64,000 bases of DNA from Flavobacterium microcysteis (GTDB lineage: Bacteria; Bacteroidota; Bacteroidia; Flavobacteriales; Flavobacteriaceae): assembly GCF_006385255.1 (NCBI RefSeq), contig NZ_VFJE01000052.1, forward strand, positions 62,001 to 126,000, given 5' to 3'. Position numbers and translations under genes: made by a program. A model generated the notes under the pieces. It was given only the letters and a program-made list of their open reading frames with translations, searched no databases and was not told the origin of the DNA. Below, piece by piece: positions 1 to 9,715 of the stretch (position 1 is its first letter; each line of letters starts with the position of its first letter).

Positions 1-1
1 A

Positions 2-1267
2 TTATTTAACTCTGAAAGTAACTCTTCTTACGATTTGACGGGCTTCTTTAGAATTTTTATTCACAGAAGTATCTTCACCGTTTCCAACAACTGTCAGTCT
101 TGAAGCGTTGATTCCTGAATTGACTACAATATCTCTTACAGAATTAGCTCTTCTTTGTGACAAATCTTTGTTATAGTCTGAGTTTCCTATTTCGTCTGCA
201 TAACCAATGATTTCTGCATTAGCTGATGGATTTGCTTTTAGGTATTTCACTAAGAAATCAACACCAGATAGAGAAGTAGTTGTTGGCTTAGCTGAATTAA
301 AGTCAAAATATACATTGACATAACCACCATTGATTAGCTCTTCAATAGTACTGTTTGAAGCTGTAGCTTTACCATTCTGTCCGTATTTTTTATCTAAGTA
401 GCTTTCCAGTTCATCAGGCACACCATTTTGGTTTCTGTCAATAGATTGTCCTTTTGTATTTACAGCAACTCCTGCGATAGAGTTTGGCTCAAGATCATAC
501 ATATCCGGAACACCATCTTTATCAGAATCAGCCAATCCGGTTTCAATCATTCCAACTCTTTCTTCAAGAGCTTTCAGCTCGTCGATTTTAGTCTCAGAAT
601 ACCAGTCAGCATGTTTTTCGTTTTTACCAAGGTAGAACGTCAAACCAACAGAAGCATTCAATAATGTACCATCAAAAGTTCCGGTAGTTGTTGGTCCTTG
701 ACCGTCAAAATTATAGTTTTGTTTACCGTGAACAATTCCTGTAAGGTCTCCGGTTAATACAACACTGTTGCTTAATTTTACCTGACCTGTAATCCCTAAG
801 ATTCCGTTACCCATATAATCTTCTCCGTCAAAACCATCTTTAGAAGACAATTGAGATACACCAAATCCACCATGAACTAATAAACCGAATGTATCGGTCC
901 AGTCTTCAAAGTTCAACACTCTTCCTAAGTTCACAACTCCTTGAAGGCTTGTTCTTAAATACGTGCTTTCAAATGGGTTGCTGTCATCGTGTTCTTTGAA
1001 TTTATCATAACCGAAATCTAATTTCAAACCAAATTTAGGATTGAACATGTACCTAACACCTAAATCAGCATGGAATAGATTTAATGTTGAAGTATAATAA
1101 CCATCAGTCATTGACCTCGTTGGCTTATTTACCCCTCCGTTTACTTCAATCGACCATTTGTTGTAGCCGTCCGCTGGGGCTTTTTCAACTGTTACAGCAG
1201 AATCCTGTGCGTTTGCAGAGGCGAAAGCCAGCAATAAAAACGATAATAATGGTAAATTCTTTTTCAT
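2..1267 (-). CDS. OmpA-family outer membrane protein with TSP3-like repeat linker
   Basis: The 421-residue protein opens with a clear signal peptide ending in ASANAQ. An N-terminal membrane beta-barrel-like region (about residues 35-215) follows. Next is an acidic linker with calcium-binding thrombospondin-type-3 features (DSDKDGVPD, DRNQNGVPDE, about 245-290). A C-terminal OmpA peptidoglycan-binding domain (about 310-421) carries VYFDFNSAKP and the conserved stretch QRRANSVRDIVV. This architecture is common in Bacteroidota, where the barrel sits in the outer membrane and the OmpA domain anchors to peptidoglycan. The gene is complete: its stop codon lies at bases 2-4 and its ATG at 1265-1267. 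A TATCTTTG -7 box lies about 55 bases upstream of the ATG. The family assignment is firm; the specific physiological role is not visible. Confidence 0.93.
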   Translation of the reverse strand: MKKNLPLLSFLLLAFASANAQDSAVTVEKAPADGYNKWSIEVNGGVNKPTRSMTDGYYTSTLNLFHADLGVRYMFNPKFGLKLDFGYDKFKEHDDSNPFESTYLRTSLQGVVNLGRVLNFEDWTDTFGLLVHGGFGVSQLSSKDGFDGEDYMGNGILGITGQVKLSNSVVLTGDLTGIVHGKQNYNFDGQGPTTTGTFDGTLLNASVGLTFYLGKNEKHADWYSETKIDELKALEERVGMIETGLADSDKDGVPDMYDLEPNSIAGVAVNTKGQSIDRNQNGVPDELESYLDKKYGQNGKATASNSTIEELINGGYVNVYFDFNSAKPTTTSLSGVDFLVKYLKANPSANAEIIGYADEIGNSDYNKDLSQRRANSVRDIVVNSGINASRLTVVGNGEDTSVNKNSKEARQIVRRVTFRVK

Positions 1268-1655
1268 AATTCTTAATGGATTTTAATTTAATTTTTCTCT
1301 TTTTAAGCAACAATTCTGAGGCAAAGATATATCATAGAATTTTAACATTTCTTACTTTTTGTTATATAATTCCCATGTTTATGTTTTTTTTAATAATTCT
1401 ATAACTTTTTTTTATGACCAATAAATGAAGGGTTTTAGCCCCTTGTTTTTAGGTATCTTGTTGATTAAATGTTGATTATAAGCAGAAGGAAAGAAGCTTA
1501 AATCCTACAGCTTTTCAAAAAGGTACAAATTGAATGTTAGGAAGGTTTAAGAGGGAATTTTGGCATGATTTTAAGAAATTTTACTGGCTTTAATCCCGAC
1601 TGAATCTGATTTTAATAGGTGAGATTTGTTAATTTTGTAATGTCAAAATAAGATT
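1268..1655. other. 388-bp divergent intergenic region
   Basis: This is the divergent gap between the ompA-like gene and the thioesterase gene. It holds the -7 box at 1322-1329 and a possible plus-strand TAATTTTG box at 1630-1637. I see no further gene, repeat or structured RNA. Confidence 0.5.
1322..1329 (-). promoter_or_regulatory. Bacteroidota -7 box for the OmpA-family gene
   Basis: On the minus strand this reads TATCTTTG, a perfect TAnnTTTG match. No good TTG -33 element is seen at the usual distance, so this is a partial promoter call. Confidence 0.5.
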
Positions 1656-2045
1656 ATGAGATTTCATACCAGAAAATGGGTAAAACCGGAAGATTTAAAC
1701 CCAAACCAAACATTATTCGGAGGTAAGCTTTTATCATGGATTGATGAAGAAGCGGCTTTATACTCTATAATCCAGCTAGAAAACGAACGTGTCGTAACCA
1801 AACACATGTCGGAAATCAATTTTATCAGTTCTGCCAAACAAGGTGATATTGTTGAAATTGGGATTGACGTGGTGAAGTTTGGAAAAACATCGCTGACACT
1901 AAAATGTGAAGTGAGAAATATAATGACTAAAGAAACCATTATTACGGTCAATTCCATAACAATGGTAAATTTGGACAGTTTTGGGCGTCCTTCAATTCAT
2001 GGCAAGACCGCAATTGAATTTGTCAAAGACAGGCTTAAGAAATAA
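1656..2045 (+). CDS. acyl-CoA thioesterase (hotdog fold)
   Basis: This 129-residue single hotdog-domain protein contains the family motif LNPNQTLFGGKLLSWIDE near the N terminus. There the Asp/Glu after the long helix start is the usual catalytic acid of YciA/cytosolic acyl-CoA thioesterases. Family members hydrolyse acyl-CoA to free acid and CoA in the cytosol and usually act as hexamers or trimers of dimers. The segment NFISSAKQGDIVEIGIDV is the typical second conserved block. The gene converges on the mechanosensitive channel gene with almost no gap. The chain-length preference cannot be read from the sequence. Confidence 0.88.
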   Translation: MRFHTRKWVKPEDLNPNQTLFGGKLLSWIDEEAALYSIIQLENERVVTKHMSEINFISSAKQGDIVEIGIDVVKFGKTSLTLKCEVRNIMTKETIITVNSITMVNLDSFGRPSIHGKTAIEFVKDRLKK

Positions 2046-2046
2046 C

Positions 2047-3297
2047 TTATTCTGTATATATTCCTTTTTCAGAAGGCAGTTCGTAGAGTTCCAGGTCGAA
2101 ATAAGGTACGGCAGCAATAATATGGTCGAAAATATCGGCCATAATATATTCGTAATTGATCCAACGCTTGTCATTTGAAAAGGCATAAACTTCAATTGGA
2201 ATACCTTTTTCTGTTGGCTGTAAATGACGACACATCATCGTCATATCCTTATTTATTCCGGGATGGTTTGCCAGATATTGATTGATGTATTTTCGGAACA
2301 ATCCCAAGTTAGTCATATTCCTACCGTTAATAGTCAGGCTTTTGTCAATATTATTATTGGTATTGTATTTGTCAATATCTTGCTGGCGATGCTCAATATA
2401 AGAAGTAACAAGCTGTATTTTTTTCAAGCCTTCCAATTCATCAGTATGCAAAAAACGTACGCTATTTGCTTTGATAAGAATAAACCTTTTAATTCTTCTT
2501 CCTCCTGAATTCTGCATACCGCGCCAGTTTTTGAAAGAATCAGAAATTAAGCTATAGGTAGGAATTGTTGTAGTGGTATTATCAAAATTTCGCACTTTTA
2601 CTGTAGCCAGGTTAATTTCGATTACATCACCATCGGCACCATATTTTTCAAAAGTGACCCAGTCACCAATACGTACCAAATCATTTACTGAAACCTGGAT
2701 GCTGGCTACAAATCCTAAAATGGTATCCCTAAAAATTAAGATTACGATAGCTGAAATCGCTCCAAAAGTAGCAAATAGGGTAGTGATGGAAGTTTCAAAT
2801 AGAATCAGTACAATAGTCGTAACTCCAAAAATCCAGAGTACAATCATAAATACCTGAATGTAACTATCTATTGGCTTGTCATTAAAATCAGGTAGTCGTT
2901 TAAGGTAGTCTTTTACGGCATTTAAAATACTTCGTATAATCCAAAGAACCAGAAATACGATATATATTTCCAATCCTTTTCTGAAGAATCCTTCCCAATA
3001 GGCAAAATCCTTCAGAATGATTGGAACAGTTATGTTAACAAAAAGAAGCGGAATCAGATAGGCAATATACTTGGTCGTTTTGTTAGCCACCAGTAAATCG
3101 TCAAACTGAGTTTTTGTTCTTTGCGCAATGGTACTAAAGACTTCGATTAATATTTTCTTGAATATATAATGGATTATAAAGACAGCTATCGCAAGCAGGA
3201 TAAAGTTTACGGCAACATTAGCATACGAAGATACCGTGTCACTATAACCCCAGTCTTTAAAGAGTTTATATGTCCAATTAAATATTTTCTCGATCAT
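2047..3297 (-). CDS. ybdG: MscS-family mechanosensitive channel, YbdG type
   Basis: This 416-residue inner-membrane protein has about five N-terminal transmembrane segments. A pore-helix and beta-domain block follows (about residues 175-260) with FRDTILGFVASIQVSVNDLVRIGDWV and KYGADGDVIEINLATVKVRNFDN. The block resembles E. coli YbdG closely in order, motif content and length (415 residues). YbdG is a miniconductance channel that responds to mild hypo-osmotic shock. It is followed by SFKNWRGM and SGGRRIKR, also YbdG hallmarks. It sits 5 bp downstream of a small DUF3817 gene, so the two are probably co-transcribed. The assignment is from recalled family motifs. Confidence 0.9.
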   Translation of the reverse strand: MIEKIFNWTYKLFKDWGYSDTVSSYANVAVNFILLAIAVFIIHYIFKKILIEVFSTIAQRTKTQFDDLLVANKTTKYIAYLIPLLFVNITVPIILKDFAYWEGFFRKGLEIYIVFLVLWIIRSILNAVKDYLKRLPDFNDKPIDSYIQVFMIVLWIFGVTTIVLILFETSITTLFATFGAISAIVILIFRDTILGFVASIQVSVNDLVRIGDWVTFEKYGADGDVIEINLATVKVRNFDNTTTTIPTYSLISDSFKNWRGMQNSGGRRIKRFILIKANSVRFLHTDELEGLKKIQLVTSYIEHRQQDIDKYNTNNNIDKSLTINGRNMTNLGLFRKYINQYLANHPGINKDMTMMCRHLQPTEKGIPIEVYAFSNDKRWINYEYIMADIFDHIIAAVPYFDLELYELPSEKGIYTE

Positions 3298-3302
3298 GTG
3301 TT

Positions 3303-3593
3303 TTAGTTTGTTTGAGTATTCAGATATTTCTTCTCAACGTAGAAAGCACCTAAAGGGATTACAGAACCAAGAACAATAATTGCGAATTTTTTAGCGCTCC
3401 AGTTAAGTTCTATTTTTAACATGATAGCTAAGATGATATACGCTATAAATAAGAGTCCGTGTGTCATTCCAATAGGGAATAGAAATGTTTTGTATAACTC
3501 AGGGTTGCTTCCTTTCAGGATTAGCATATTTCCAAATAATACAAGGTAAGAGATACCTTCTAGTAGAGCGACAATTTTAAAAAGTTTAAGCAT
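3303..3593 (-). CDS. DUF3817 small integral membrane protein
   Basis: This 96-residue protein has three hydrophobic segments and the features FKIVALLEGISYLVLFGNM and PIGMTHGLLFIAYI, which match the DUF3817 family. That family has no established function. It lies 16 bp after nhaA and 5 bp before the ybdG-like gene, so it is probably the middle gene of a three-gene membrane operon. It may modulate its channel or transporter neighbours, but that is guesswork. Confidence 0.82.
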   Translation of the reverse strand: MLKLFKIVALLEGISYLVLFGNMLILKGSNPELYKTFLFPIGMTHGLLFIAYIILAIMLKIELNWSAKKFAIIVLGSVIPLGAFYVEKKYLNTQTN

Positions 3594-3609
3594 TGTAAGA
3601 AGTATGAAT

Positions 3610-4959
3610 TTATGAATTAGTAATTGAATTTTCGGGTTTATTATTTTTAGACAGTAACAAATAACCGGCTATTCCTCCAACTAATGATGCTGCAAAAATA
3701 CCCAATTTTGCCTGCAGTTCGTATTCGGGATTTTCAAAGGCAAGATTGGTAACAAAGAGCGACATCGTAAACCCGATAGAGGCCAGAAATCCTACACCAA
3801 AAAGGCTTTTGTTGGTCATCCCATCTGGAAGATTTGCCCATTTGAATCGTATCATTAATGAAGACACTCCATATACGCCAATTACTTTTCCAGCCAATAG
3901 ACCAAAAATAACACCTAAGGTTACGGAACTTGCCGCATTTTCAATGATACCGCTAGAGAATGTAACTCCGGCGTTAGCCAATGCAAAAACCGGCATGATA
4001 ATAAAACTGACAAAAGAATGTAGTCCATGTTCGAGTCTGTGGAGCGGTGACATAGCGTCTTTTGATAATTTACGGATGTCTTGCAAAACATGAAGCTGGT
4101 CTTCAGAAAGAGTAGGAGCATCAGTAGGATCAAGCTCTTTGAACTGATTTAATCGGGTCTTGATTTTTGAAATAAATAGTGCTTCATCTATTCTTGAACC
4201 TGCCGGAATCGTGAAGGCTACCAAAACGGCCGCAATAGTGGCATGAACACCAGAAAGAAGAAATGGAAGCCAAACTCCTGCAATTCCGACCAAGGCATAA
4301 AACAAAATATTTCGGACTCCGAGTCTGTTACAGATCAGCAGAAAAACAAAAACGCCAAGCCCTATGCCTAAAGCAATACTATTAATAGAAGCCGTGTAGA
4401 AAAATGCAATTACCAAAACAGCACCCAAATCGTCTACAATCGCCAGAGCTGTCAAGAATATTTTTAACGTTGCAGGTATTTTATCTCCCAAAAGATATAA
4501 AACACCCAAAGCAAAAGCAATATCAGTAGCCATCGGGATTCCCCATCCATGAGAAGAATCAGCTCCAAAATTAAACATGGTATAAATCAAAGCGGGGAAA
4601 ACCATTCCTCCAACGGCTGCTACAATAGGCAATGCCGCTTTTTTAGGCTGTGACAGTTCGCCTCCAATCATTTCTCTTTTAAGCTCCAATCCGACCACAA
4701 AAAAGAAAACAGCCATTAATCCGTCATTTACCCAATGATGGATGCTGTAATTAAGATACAGTTCATCATTAATAGTAAAGCCAATTTTATGTTCCCAAAT
4801 GTGATGATACCAGTCTTTCCAATCAGAATTAGCAAGGAAAATAGCTACTACAGCAGCAATAAAAAGAAGAATACCACCCGTAGTAGACTTACTGATAAAA
4901 TTATTTAGAGGGTTGATAATCCATTTTTCTGCCGGAGTTACTTTTACCTGATCTTTCAT
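3610..4959 (-). CDS. nhaA: Na+/H+ antiporter NhaA
   Basis: This 449-residue protein has about 12 membrane segments. It carries NhaA signatures: WVNDGLMAVFFFVVGLELKRE near the N terminus and ATDIAFALGVL, followed by ALAIVDDLGAVLVIAFFY with the paired aspartates of the ion-binding site. NhaA exports sodium in exchange for protons at the inner membrane for pH and salt homeostasis. A moderately long hydrophilic loop around residues 265-310 and a short polar C-terminal tail are normal for Bacteroidota forms. It heads a probable operon with the DUF3817 and ybdG-like genes. A TAAATTTG -7 box lies just upstream. Confidence 0.96.
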   Translation of the reverse strand: MKDQVKVTPAEKWIINPLNNFISKSTTGGILLFIAAVVAIFLANSDWKDWYHHIWEHKIGFTINDELYLNYSIHHWVNDGLMAVFFFVVGLELKREMIGGELSQPKKAALPIVAAVGGMVFPALIYTMFNFGADSSHGWGIPMATDIAFALGVLYLLGDKIPATLKIFLTALAIVDDLGAVLVIAFFYTASINSIALGIGLGVFVFLLICNRLGVRNILFYALVGIAGVWLPFLLSGVHATIAAVLVAFTIPAGSRIDEALFISKIKTRLNQFKELDPTDAPTLSEDQLHVLQDIRKLSKDAMSPLHRLEHGLHSFVSFIIMPVFALANAGVTFSSGIIENAASSVTLGVIFGLLAGKVIGVYGVSSLMIRFKWANLPDGMTNKSLFGVGFLASIGFTMSLFVTNLAFENPEYELQAKLGIFAASLVGGIAGYLLLSKNNKPENSITNS

Positions 4960-4980
4960 CGATTTTTTTTAGAGATTTGT

Positions 4981-4988
4981 CAAATTTA
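4981..4988 (-). promoter_or_regulatory. -7 box for the nhaA operon
   Basis: On the minus strand this reads TAAATTTG, a TAnnTTTG match about 20 bases from the nhaA start. No convincing -33 box was found. Confidence 0.45.
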
Positions 4989-5068
4989 AGCATTCTTAAT
5001 GAGGATTAAAAGGAAGAATAAGGCTATCTGCCAAATTTGAAAGAGTAGCAGCAATCGTTGGATAATAC

Positions 5069-5076
5069 TATATTTG
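5069..5076 (+). promoter_or_regulatory. -7 box for the DUF6155 gene
   Basis: TATATTTG matches TAnnTTTG and ends 18 bases before the ATG. The nearest TTTG upstream is about 29 bases away, which is too far for a normal -33 element. Confidence 0.45.
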
Positions 5077-5094
5077 TAAAAAGAGAATTCTGAA

Positions 5095-5607
5095 ATGAGC
5101 AAAAGAGATTTAAAAAAATATCTTAAAGAATTAGATAAAGAACAGTTGGAAGAACAACTGTTAGAACTGTATGAGAAATTCTCTGATGTTAAAACCTATT
5201 ATGATTTTGTCTTCAATCCTAAAGAAGATAAACTACTTCAGGAGGCAAGATTAAAAATTTCGAACGAATATTTTCCTCTCAAAGGAAAACGGGCCAAATT
5301 ACGCCGTTCTGTGGCACAAAAATACATCAAGCATTTTTTAAGCCTTGGTGTCGATTCTTTTGTTGTTGCTGATTTGATGTTTCATAATCTCGAAGTAGCA
5401 CAGAAGTATACGGCCCGTAGAGAAATACGTTATGCCTCATTCTACAAAAGTATGCTGAACTCCTTTGAACAGGTGGTTAAATACGCTATAGAAAACGGAA
5501 TGGTATCGGAATTTAAAGACAGGATACTTGAAATAAAAAATACTGCGTTCAGGCAAAACTGGGAAAACAAAGAAGAGTTTGAGAGGTTTTTTGACCTGGT
5601 AGAGTAA
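5095..5607 (+). CDS. DUF6155 family protein
   Basis: This 170-residue, highly charged, largely helical protein has no signal peptide or membrane segment. It begins MSKRDLKKYLKELDKEQLEEQLLELY, which matches my memory of the DUF6155 family of Bacteroidota. No catalytic motif is recognisable and the function is unknown. It is transcribed alone; a TATATTTG -7 box sits at 5069-5076. It converges on the endonuclease V gene. Confidence 0.75.
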   Translation: MSKRDLKKYLKELDKEQLEEQLLELYEKFSDVKTYYDFVFNPKEDKLLQEARLKISNEYFPLKGKRAKLRRSVAQKYIKHFLSLGVDSFVVADLMFHNLEVAQKYTARREIRYASFYKSMLNSFEQVVKYAIENGMVSEFKDRILEIKNTAFRQNWENKEEFERFFDLVE

Positions 5608-5612
5608 GTTTT

Positions 5613-6320
5613 TTAGAATAAAGGAAGCTGCACATCCAGTTCGTGATATCCGGCTTGGCGCTGACCGGTACGGAAAAGATTGACCATGACATGTGCTTGT
5701 CTTGTTGGCTCAGGAATTCTGTATTTTTGGACTGCCCGATTCATAATTTCTAAGCTGTCATCAACGGAAACATGATGTCCGGGTGAAATAAAAACGGGCT
5801 TGACATTTGTTTTTGTGCGGAGTGCAAATCCTAATTTTTCTTCATTTTTATAAATGGGGCGGTAGCTAAATTTTTCATCTTCTAATACATCGTATTTTCC
5901 ATGAAGCATGTTTTTGGCACAACCTATAGTGGGATGGTTCGTAAGCAAACCAAAATGCGATGCGATTCCCATTCTTCTGGGATGTGTGATTCCTTGTCCA
6001 TCCAGAATCAGTAAATCAGGCTTTACAGGAATCTGTTCCCAGGCTTTTATTAATGTAGGAACTTCTCGAAAGGCTAAATACTCTGCTTTGTATTCAAATT
6101 GGGATTCGCCTTCTGCCAGAGAATAGGAAATAGGAATCAAATCCGGATAGCTTAAAATCACGATGCCGGCATATAATTTAGAGCTGCCTACTTCGTGTGA
6201 AATATCTGCACCGGCAATTGTACTGATATTTTTGTTGCGGGTTTTTAATGAAATACGATCCTTCATCTCATTTTGAAGACGGGTTGCCATTTCTATCGTA
6301 AAGTCATCATAATTCAGCAT
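5613..6320 (-). CDS. nfi: endonuclease V (deoxyinosine 3'-endonuclease)
   Basis: Endonuclease V nicks DNA one nucleotide 3' of deoxyinosine, starting repair of deaminated adenine. Visible family blocks are TIAGADISHE (first catalytic Asp), YPDLIP, LILDGQGITHPRRMGIASHFG (second catalytic Asp and substrate wedge region) and ISPGHHVSVDDSLEI near the C terminus. The open frame extends upstream to a TTG at 6360-6362, but that codon lies inside a TAATTTTG promoter-like box. I therefore prefer the ATG at 6318-6320 (235 residues), which places the catalytic Asp about 40 residues in, as in E. coli Nfi. It is a stand-alone gene, convergent with the DUF6155 gene. Confidence 0.93.
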   Translation of the reverse strand: MLNYDDFTIEMATRLQNEMKDRISLKTRNKNISTIAGADISHEVGSSKLYAGIVILSYPDLIPISYSLAEGESQFEYKAEYLAFREVPTLIKAWEQIPVKPDLLILDGQGITHPRRMGIASHFGLLTNHPTIGCAKNMLHGKYDVLEDEKFSYRPIYKNEEKLGFALRTKTNVKPVFISPGHHVSVDDSLEIMNRAVQKYRIPEPTRQAHVMVNLFRTGQRQAGYHELDVQLPLF

Positions 6321-6466
6321 GGATAGGACGGTATTATCAGGTATAAAATGCTTGATTTCCAAAATTAGGTTATTTACAATCGAGTAGCATTATATGATTT
6401 CCTAATATTTCTATAATTTTTTTTAAAATAAAGCCCAAAAATGTATCTATAACCCTTTTTAGTCTG

Positions 6467-6474
6467 TACTTTTG
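6467..6474 (+). promoter_or_regulatory. -7 box of the helicase gene; decides its start codon
   Basis: TACTTTTG matches TAnnTTTG. The upstream TTG codon of the reading frame (6472-6474) is part of this box, so transcription must begin downstream of it. That argues for the ATG at 6496. Confidence 0.55.
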
Positions 6475-6495
6475 CAAATTATCCTAAATCGCAAA

Positions 6496-8031
6496 ATGTC
6501 CCAAAAAAACCTAGAATTAGAGATCGAAGAAAAAAAAGAACTTTATGCTTATCAGCAGGGGGATATCGATGCGATTTTTGAACGGATCAACAATGCTCCG
6601 CGCAATCATCATTTGCTTTATCAGCTTCCAACAGGAGGAGGAAAAACCGTCGTATTTTCTGAAATCGTAAGACGCTATCTTTCGTATAATGACAAGAAAG
6701 TACTGGTGCTGACACACCGGATTGAACTTTGCAAGCAGACTTCAAAAATGCTTAAAGGTTTCAATGTCAAAAACAAAATCATCAATAGTAAAATCAAAGA
6801 ATTGCCTGACCAGGACGAATATTCTTGTTTTGTGGCTATGGTTGAGACCCTGAAAAACAGGCTGAATGATGAGAAATTAAAAATCGGAAACATCGGATTG
6901 GTAATTATAGATGAAGCCCACTATAATTCTTTTAGAAAACTGCTATCATCGTTCAAGAATTCTTTTATACTAGGCGTTACAGCTACACCATTGAGTTCGA
7001 ATATCAAACTTCCGATGAACGAGAATTATGATGAACTCATAATTGGTGATCCGATAAACAAGCTAATAGAAAATGGATATTTGGCAAAGGCCGTTACGTA
7101 TAGCTATGATGTTGGACTGACTTCACTAAAAGTTGGAATCAACGGAGATTATACGGTTAAATCTTCTGACGACCTTTATACAAATATGGTCATGCAGGAA
7201 AAACTATTGCATGCCTATACTGAAAAATCACTAGGAAAGAAAACTTTGATTTTCAATAACGGAATCCATACTTCTCTGTATGTTTATGAAACATTCAAAG
7301 AAGCCGGTTATTCTATCAAACATTTGGATAATACGACTTCAAACGAAGAAAGGAAAGATATTTTATCATGGTTCAAGCATACGCCAGATGCCATCCTGAC
7401 TTCTGTTGGGATTTTGACAACCGGATTTGACGAACCAACAGTGGAAACGATTATCCTAAACAGAGCGACCAAATCGCTAACTTTATATTTTCAGATGATT
7501 GGCCGTGGTTCCAGGAAATTGCCTCATAAAGACAACTTCACTGTAATCGACTTGGGGAACAATGCTGCACGTTTCGGTTTATGGAGTGATCCTATTGATT
7601 GGCAGCATATTTTCAAATCGCCAGAGTTTTATCTGGAAAGCCTTCGCAATGACACAGAAATCGAATTGCATTTCAAATATATGATGTCACCGGAGATTCG
7701 GGCCAAATTTGCAAACACTGCTGTTGTTGAATTTGATGTAGAAGATGAACACAGGATTGCCATTTCACAAAATCTTCGTTCTAAAGTGGTTTTGGATAAA
7801 TCTCTGGACCAACACGCTTCCATGTGTGTTGATAATGCGGAAACAATCAATGAAGCTAAAAACCTTTCGAAACTGCTTTCTGAAGATATAGAATGCAGAA
7901 TGCGATATTATACGAACTGTCTGAGCAAAAGCAGTAAAAATTACCGTGAATGGTTGGTCGAGGATTATAAGACCAAGTTATCGCTTCTGATAGGTAAAAA
8001 GTACCGTGAAAAAATTATGAACGAAGATTAA
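6496..8031 (+). CDS. superfamily 2 DEAD/DEAH-box helicase
   Basis: This 511-residue protein has both RecA-like domains: Walker A PTGGGKTVVF near the N terminus, motif Ia LVLTHRIELCKQ, DEAH box IIDEAHYN, motif III GVTATP, and motif VI QMIGRGSRK. The layout resembles short RadD/type-III-restriction-like SF2 helicases without a nuclease domain. The last 120 residues have no motif I recognise. The role is probably ATP-driven nucleic-acid remodelling; the substrate is unknown. The gene stands alone between endonuclease V and hutH. Confidence 0.87.
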   Translation: MSQKNLELEIEEKKELYAYQQGDIDAIFERINNAPRNHHLLYQLPTGGGKTVVFSEIVRRYLSYNDKKVLVLTHRIELCKQTSKMLKGFNVKNKIINSKIKELPDQDEYSCFVAMVETLKNRLNDEKLKIGNIGLVIIDEAHYNSFRKLLSSFKNSFILGVTATPLSSNIKLPMNENYDELIIGDPINKLIENGYLAKAVTYSYDVGLTSLKVGINGDYTVKSSDDLYTNMVMQEKLLHAYTEKSLGKKTLIFNNGIHTSLYVYETFKEAGYSIKHLDNTTSNEERKDILSWFKHTPDAILTSVGILTTGFDEPTVETIILNRATKSLTLYFQMIGRGSRKLPHKDNFTVIDLGNNAARFGLWSDPIDWQHIFKSPEFYLESLRNDTEIELHFKYMMSPEIRAKFANTAVVEFDVEDEHRIAISQNLRSKVVLDKSLDQHASMCVDNAETINEAKNLSKLLSEDIECRMRYYTNCLSKSSKNYREWLVEDYKTKLSLLIGKKYREKIMNED

Positions 8032-8204
8032 TAAAACGTATTGTTTTTTAATCTGAGGCCCCTAAAATTGTAGGGTGCAGAGAATAGATTGCCAAAAAAA
8101 GAACTGTTTCAAGGCAGATTTCCCAAATTTTTCAAAAACAAAATCACAATAGTTGCTTTTTTGATAGTATTTGCGGAATTTTGAGGCATCAATAATCAAA
8201 AAAA

Positions 8205-9713
8205 ATGGACAATACACATTATATAAGCGCGGAATTACTTTCGTTAGAAAATTTAGAAGAAATTATCAGCCATAATAAGACATTAGCTTTGTCTGAAGAG
8301 GCAAAAGTCAATATCCAGAAATGTCGCGATTACCTTGACAAAAAGATGGAATCTCACGAAGAGCCTATTTATGGAATCAATACTGGTTTCGGTTCTTTAT
8401 ATAACATAAAAATATCAAACGAAAATCTTACCAAATTACAAGAGAATCTCGTAAAATCACATGCTTGCGGAACAGGAGCGGAAGTGCCAAAAGAGATTGT
8501 TAAGATGATGCTTTTGCTGAAAATCCAATCGTTAAGTTATGGTTATTCAGGAGTTCAGTTGGTAACAGTAGAACGTTTGATCGATTTCTATAATAATGAT
8601 ATTTTCCCAATTGTATATGAGTTAGGTTCTTTAGGAGCGTCAGGTGATTTAGCACCTTTAGCCCATTTGTCTTTGCCTTTGATTGGAGAAGGAGAGGTTT
8701 ATTTCAATGATAAAAAACACGATTCTATTGAAGTGTTAAATCACTTTGGTTGGGAACCAATTCAGTTAAAATCTAAAGAAGGATTGGCTTTGTTGAATGG
8801 AACCCAATTTATGAATGCTTATGGTGCGCATATTCTAATACGTGCTGCAAAATATTCTTACTTAGCCGATTTAATCGGAACGGTTTCTTTAGAAGGTTTT
8901 GACGGAAGAATCGAACCTTTTAATGAATTGATTCATTTAATACGCCCACACAAAGGACAAATTGTTACTGCAAATAGAGTTGCTGAGTTTTTAGAAGGAA
9001 GCCAAATTATTTCCCAAAAGAAACAACATGTACAAGATCCATATTCTTTCCGTTGTATTCCGCAAGTGCATGGTGCTTCGAAAGATGCAATTGATTATGT
9101 AAAGAAAGTATTTAAGACAGAAATCAATTCAGTAACAGATAATCCTAATGTTTTTATTGAAAGTGACCAGATCATTTCCGGAGGTAATTTCCACGGACAG
9201 CCTTTGGCATTGGCTTTAGATTTCTTGGGAATTGCTTTGGCGGAACTAGGTAACATTTCTGAAAGAAGAACCTATCAGCTGATTTCAGGGTTGAGAGGAC
9301 TTCCGGCATTTTTAGTAGACAATCCGGGATTAAACTCAGGATTTATGATTCCGCAATATACTGCTGCCAGTATTGTAAGCCAGAACAAACAATTGGCAAC
9401 TCCTGCCAGCATTGACAGTATTGTTTCTTCAAACGGACAAGAAGATCATGTGAGTATGGGGGCAAATGGAGCTACAAAAACATTACGTATTATGGATAAT
9501 TTAGAGCGAATTCTTGCCATAGAACTGATGAATGCTTCACAAGCTATCCATTTCAGAGAGCCATTAAAATCAAGTGATTTTATTGAAATGTTCGTGAAAG
9601 CGTATAGAGAAGAAGTACCGTTAGTTAGCGAAGATAGAATCTTACACTACGATATTGAGAAAACAATCGCTTTCTTGAAAAGTTTTCAAATTGATGAAAG
9701 CATCCAAAACTAA
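8205..9713 (+). CDS. hutH: histidine ammonia-lyase
   Basis: This 502-residue lyase deaminates L-histidine to trans-urocanate and ammonia. The MIO cofactor triad Ala-Ser-Gly is visible in GSLGASGDLAPLAHLS. NLVKSHACGTG carries the Ser-His selectivity pair typical of histidine lyases (tyrosine lyases have His-Leu, phenylalanine lyases Phe-Leu). TDNPNVF and FHGQPLALALDF are further family blocks. No other hut gene adjoins it, so it is an orphan copy. A strong terminator follows the stop codon directly. Confidence 0.92.
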   Translation: MDNTHYISAELLSLENLEEIISHNKTLALSEEAKVNIQKCRDYLDKKMESHEEPIYGINTGFGSLYNIKISNENLTKLQENLVKSHACGTGAEVPKEIVKMMLLLKIQSLSYGYSGVQLVTVERLIDFYNNDIFPIVYELGSLGASGDLAPLAHLSLPLIGEGEVYFNDKKHDSIEVLNHFGWEPIQLKSKEGLALLNGTQFMNAYGAHILIRAAKYSYLADLIGTVSLEGFDGRIEPFNELIHLIRPHKGQIVTANRVAEFLEGSQIISQKKQHVQDPYSFRCIPQVHGASKDAIDYVKKVFKTEINSVTDNPNVFIESDQIISGGNFHGQPLALALDFLGIALAELGNISERRTYQLISGLRGLPAFLVDNPGLNSGFMIPQYTAASIVSQNKQLATPASIDSIVSSNGQEDHVSMGANGATKTLRIMDNLERILAIELMNASQAIHFREPLKSSDFIEMFVKAYREEVPLVSEDRILHYDIEKTIAFLKSFQIDESIQN

Positions 9714-9715
9714 AA

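Noticed and set aside
6472..6495. TTG start for the helicase gene
   Set aside because: The TTG is part of the TACTTTTG -7 box; the ATG at 6496 fits.
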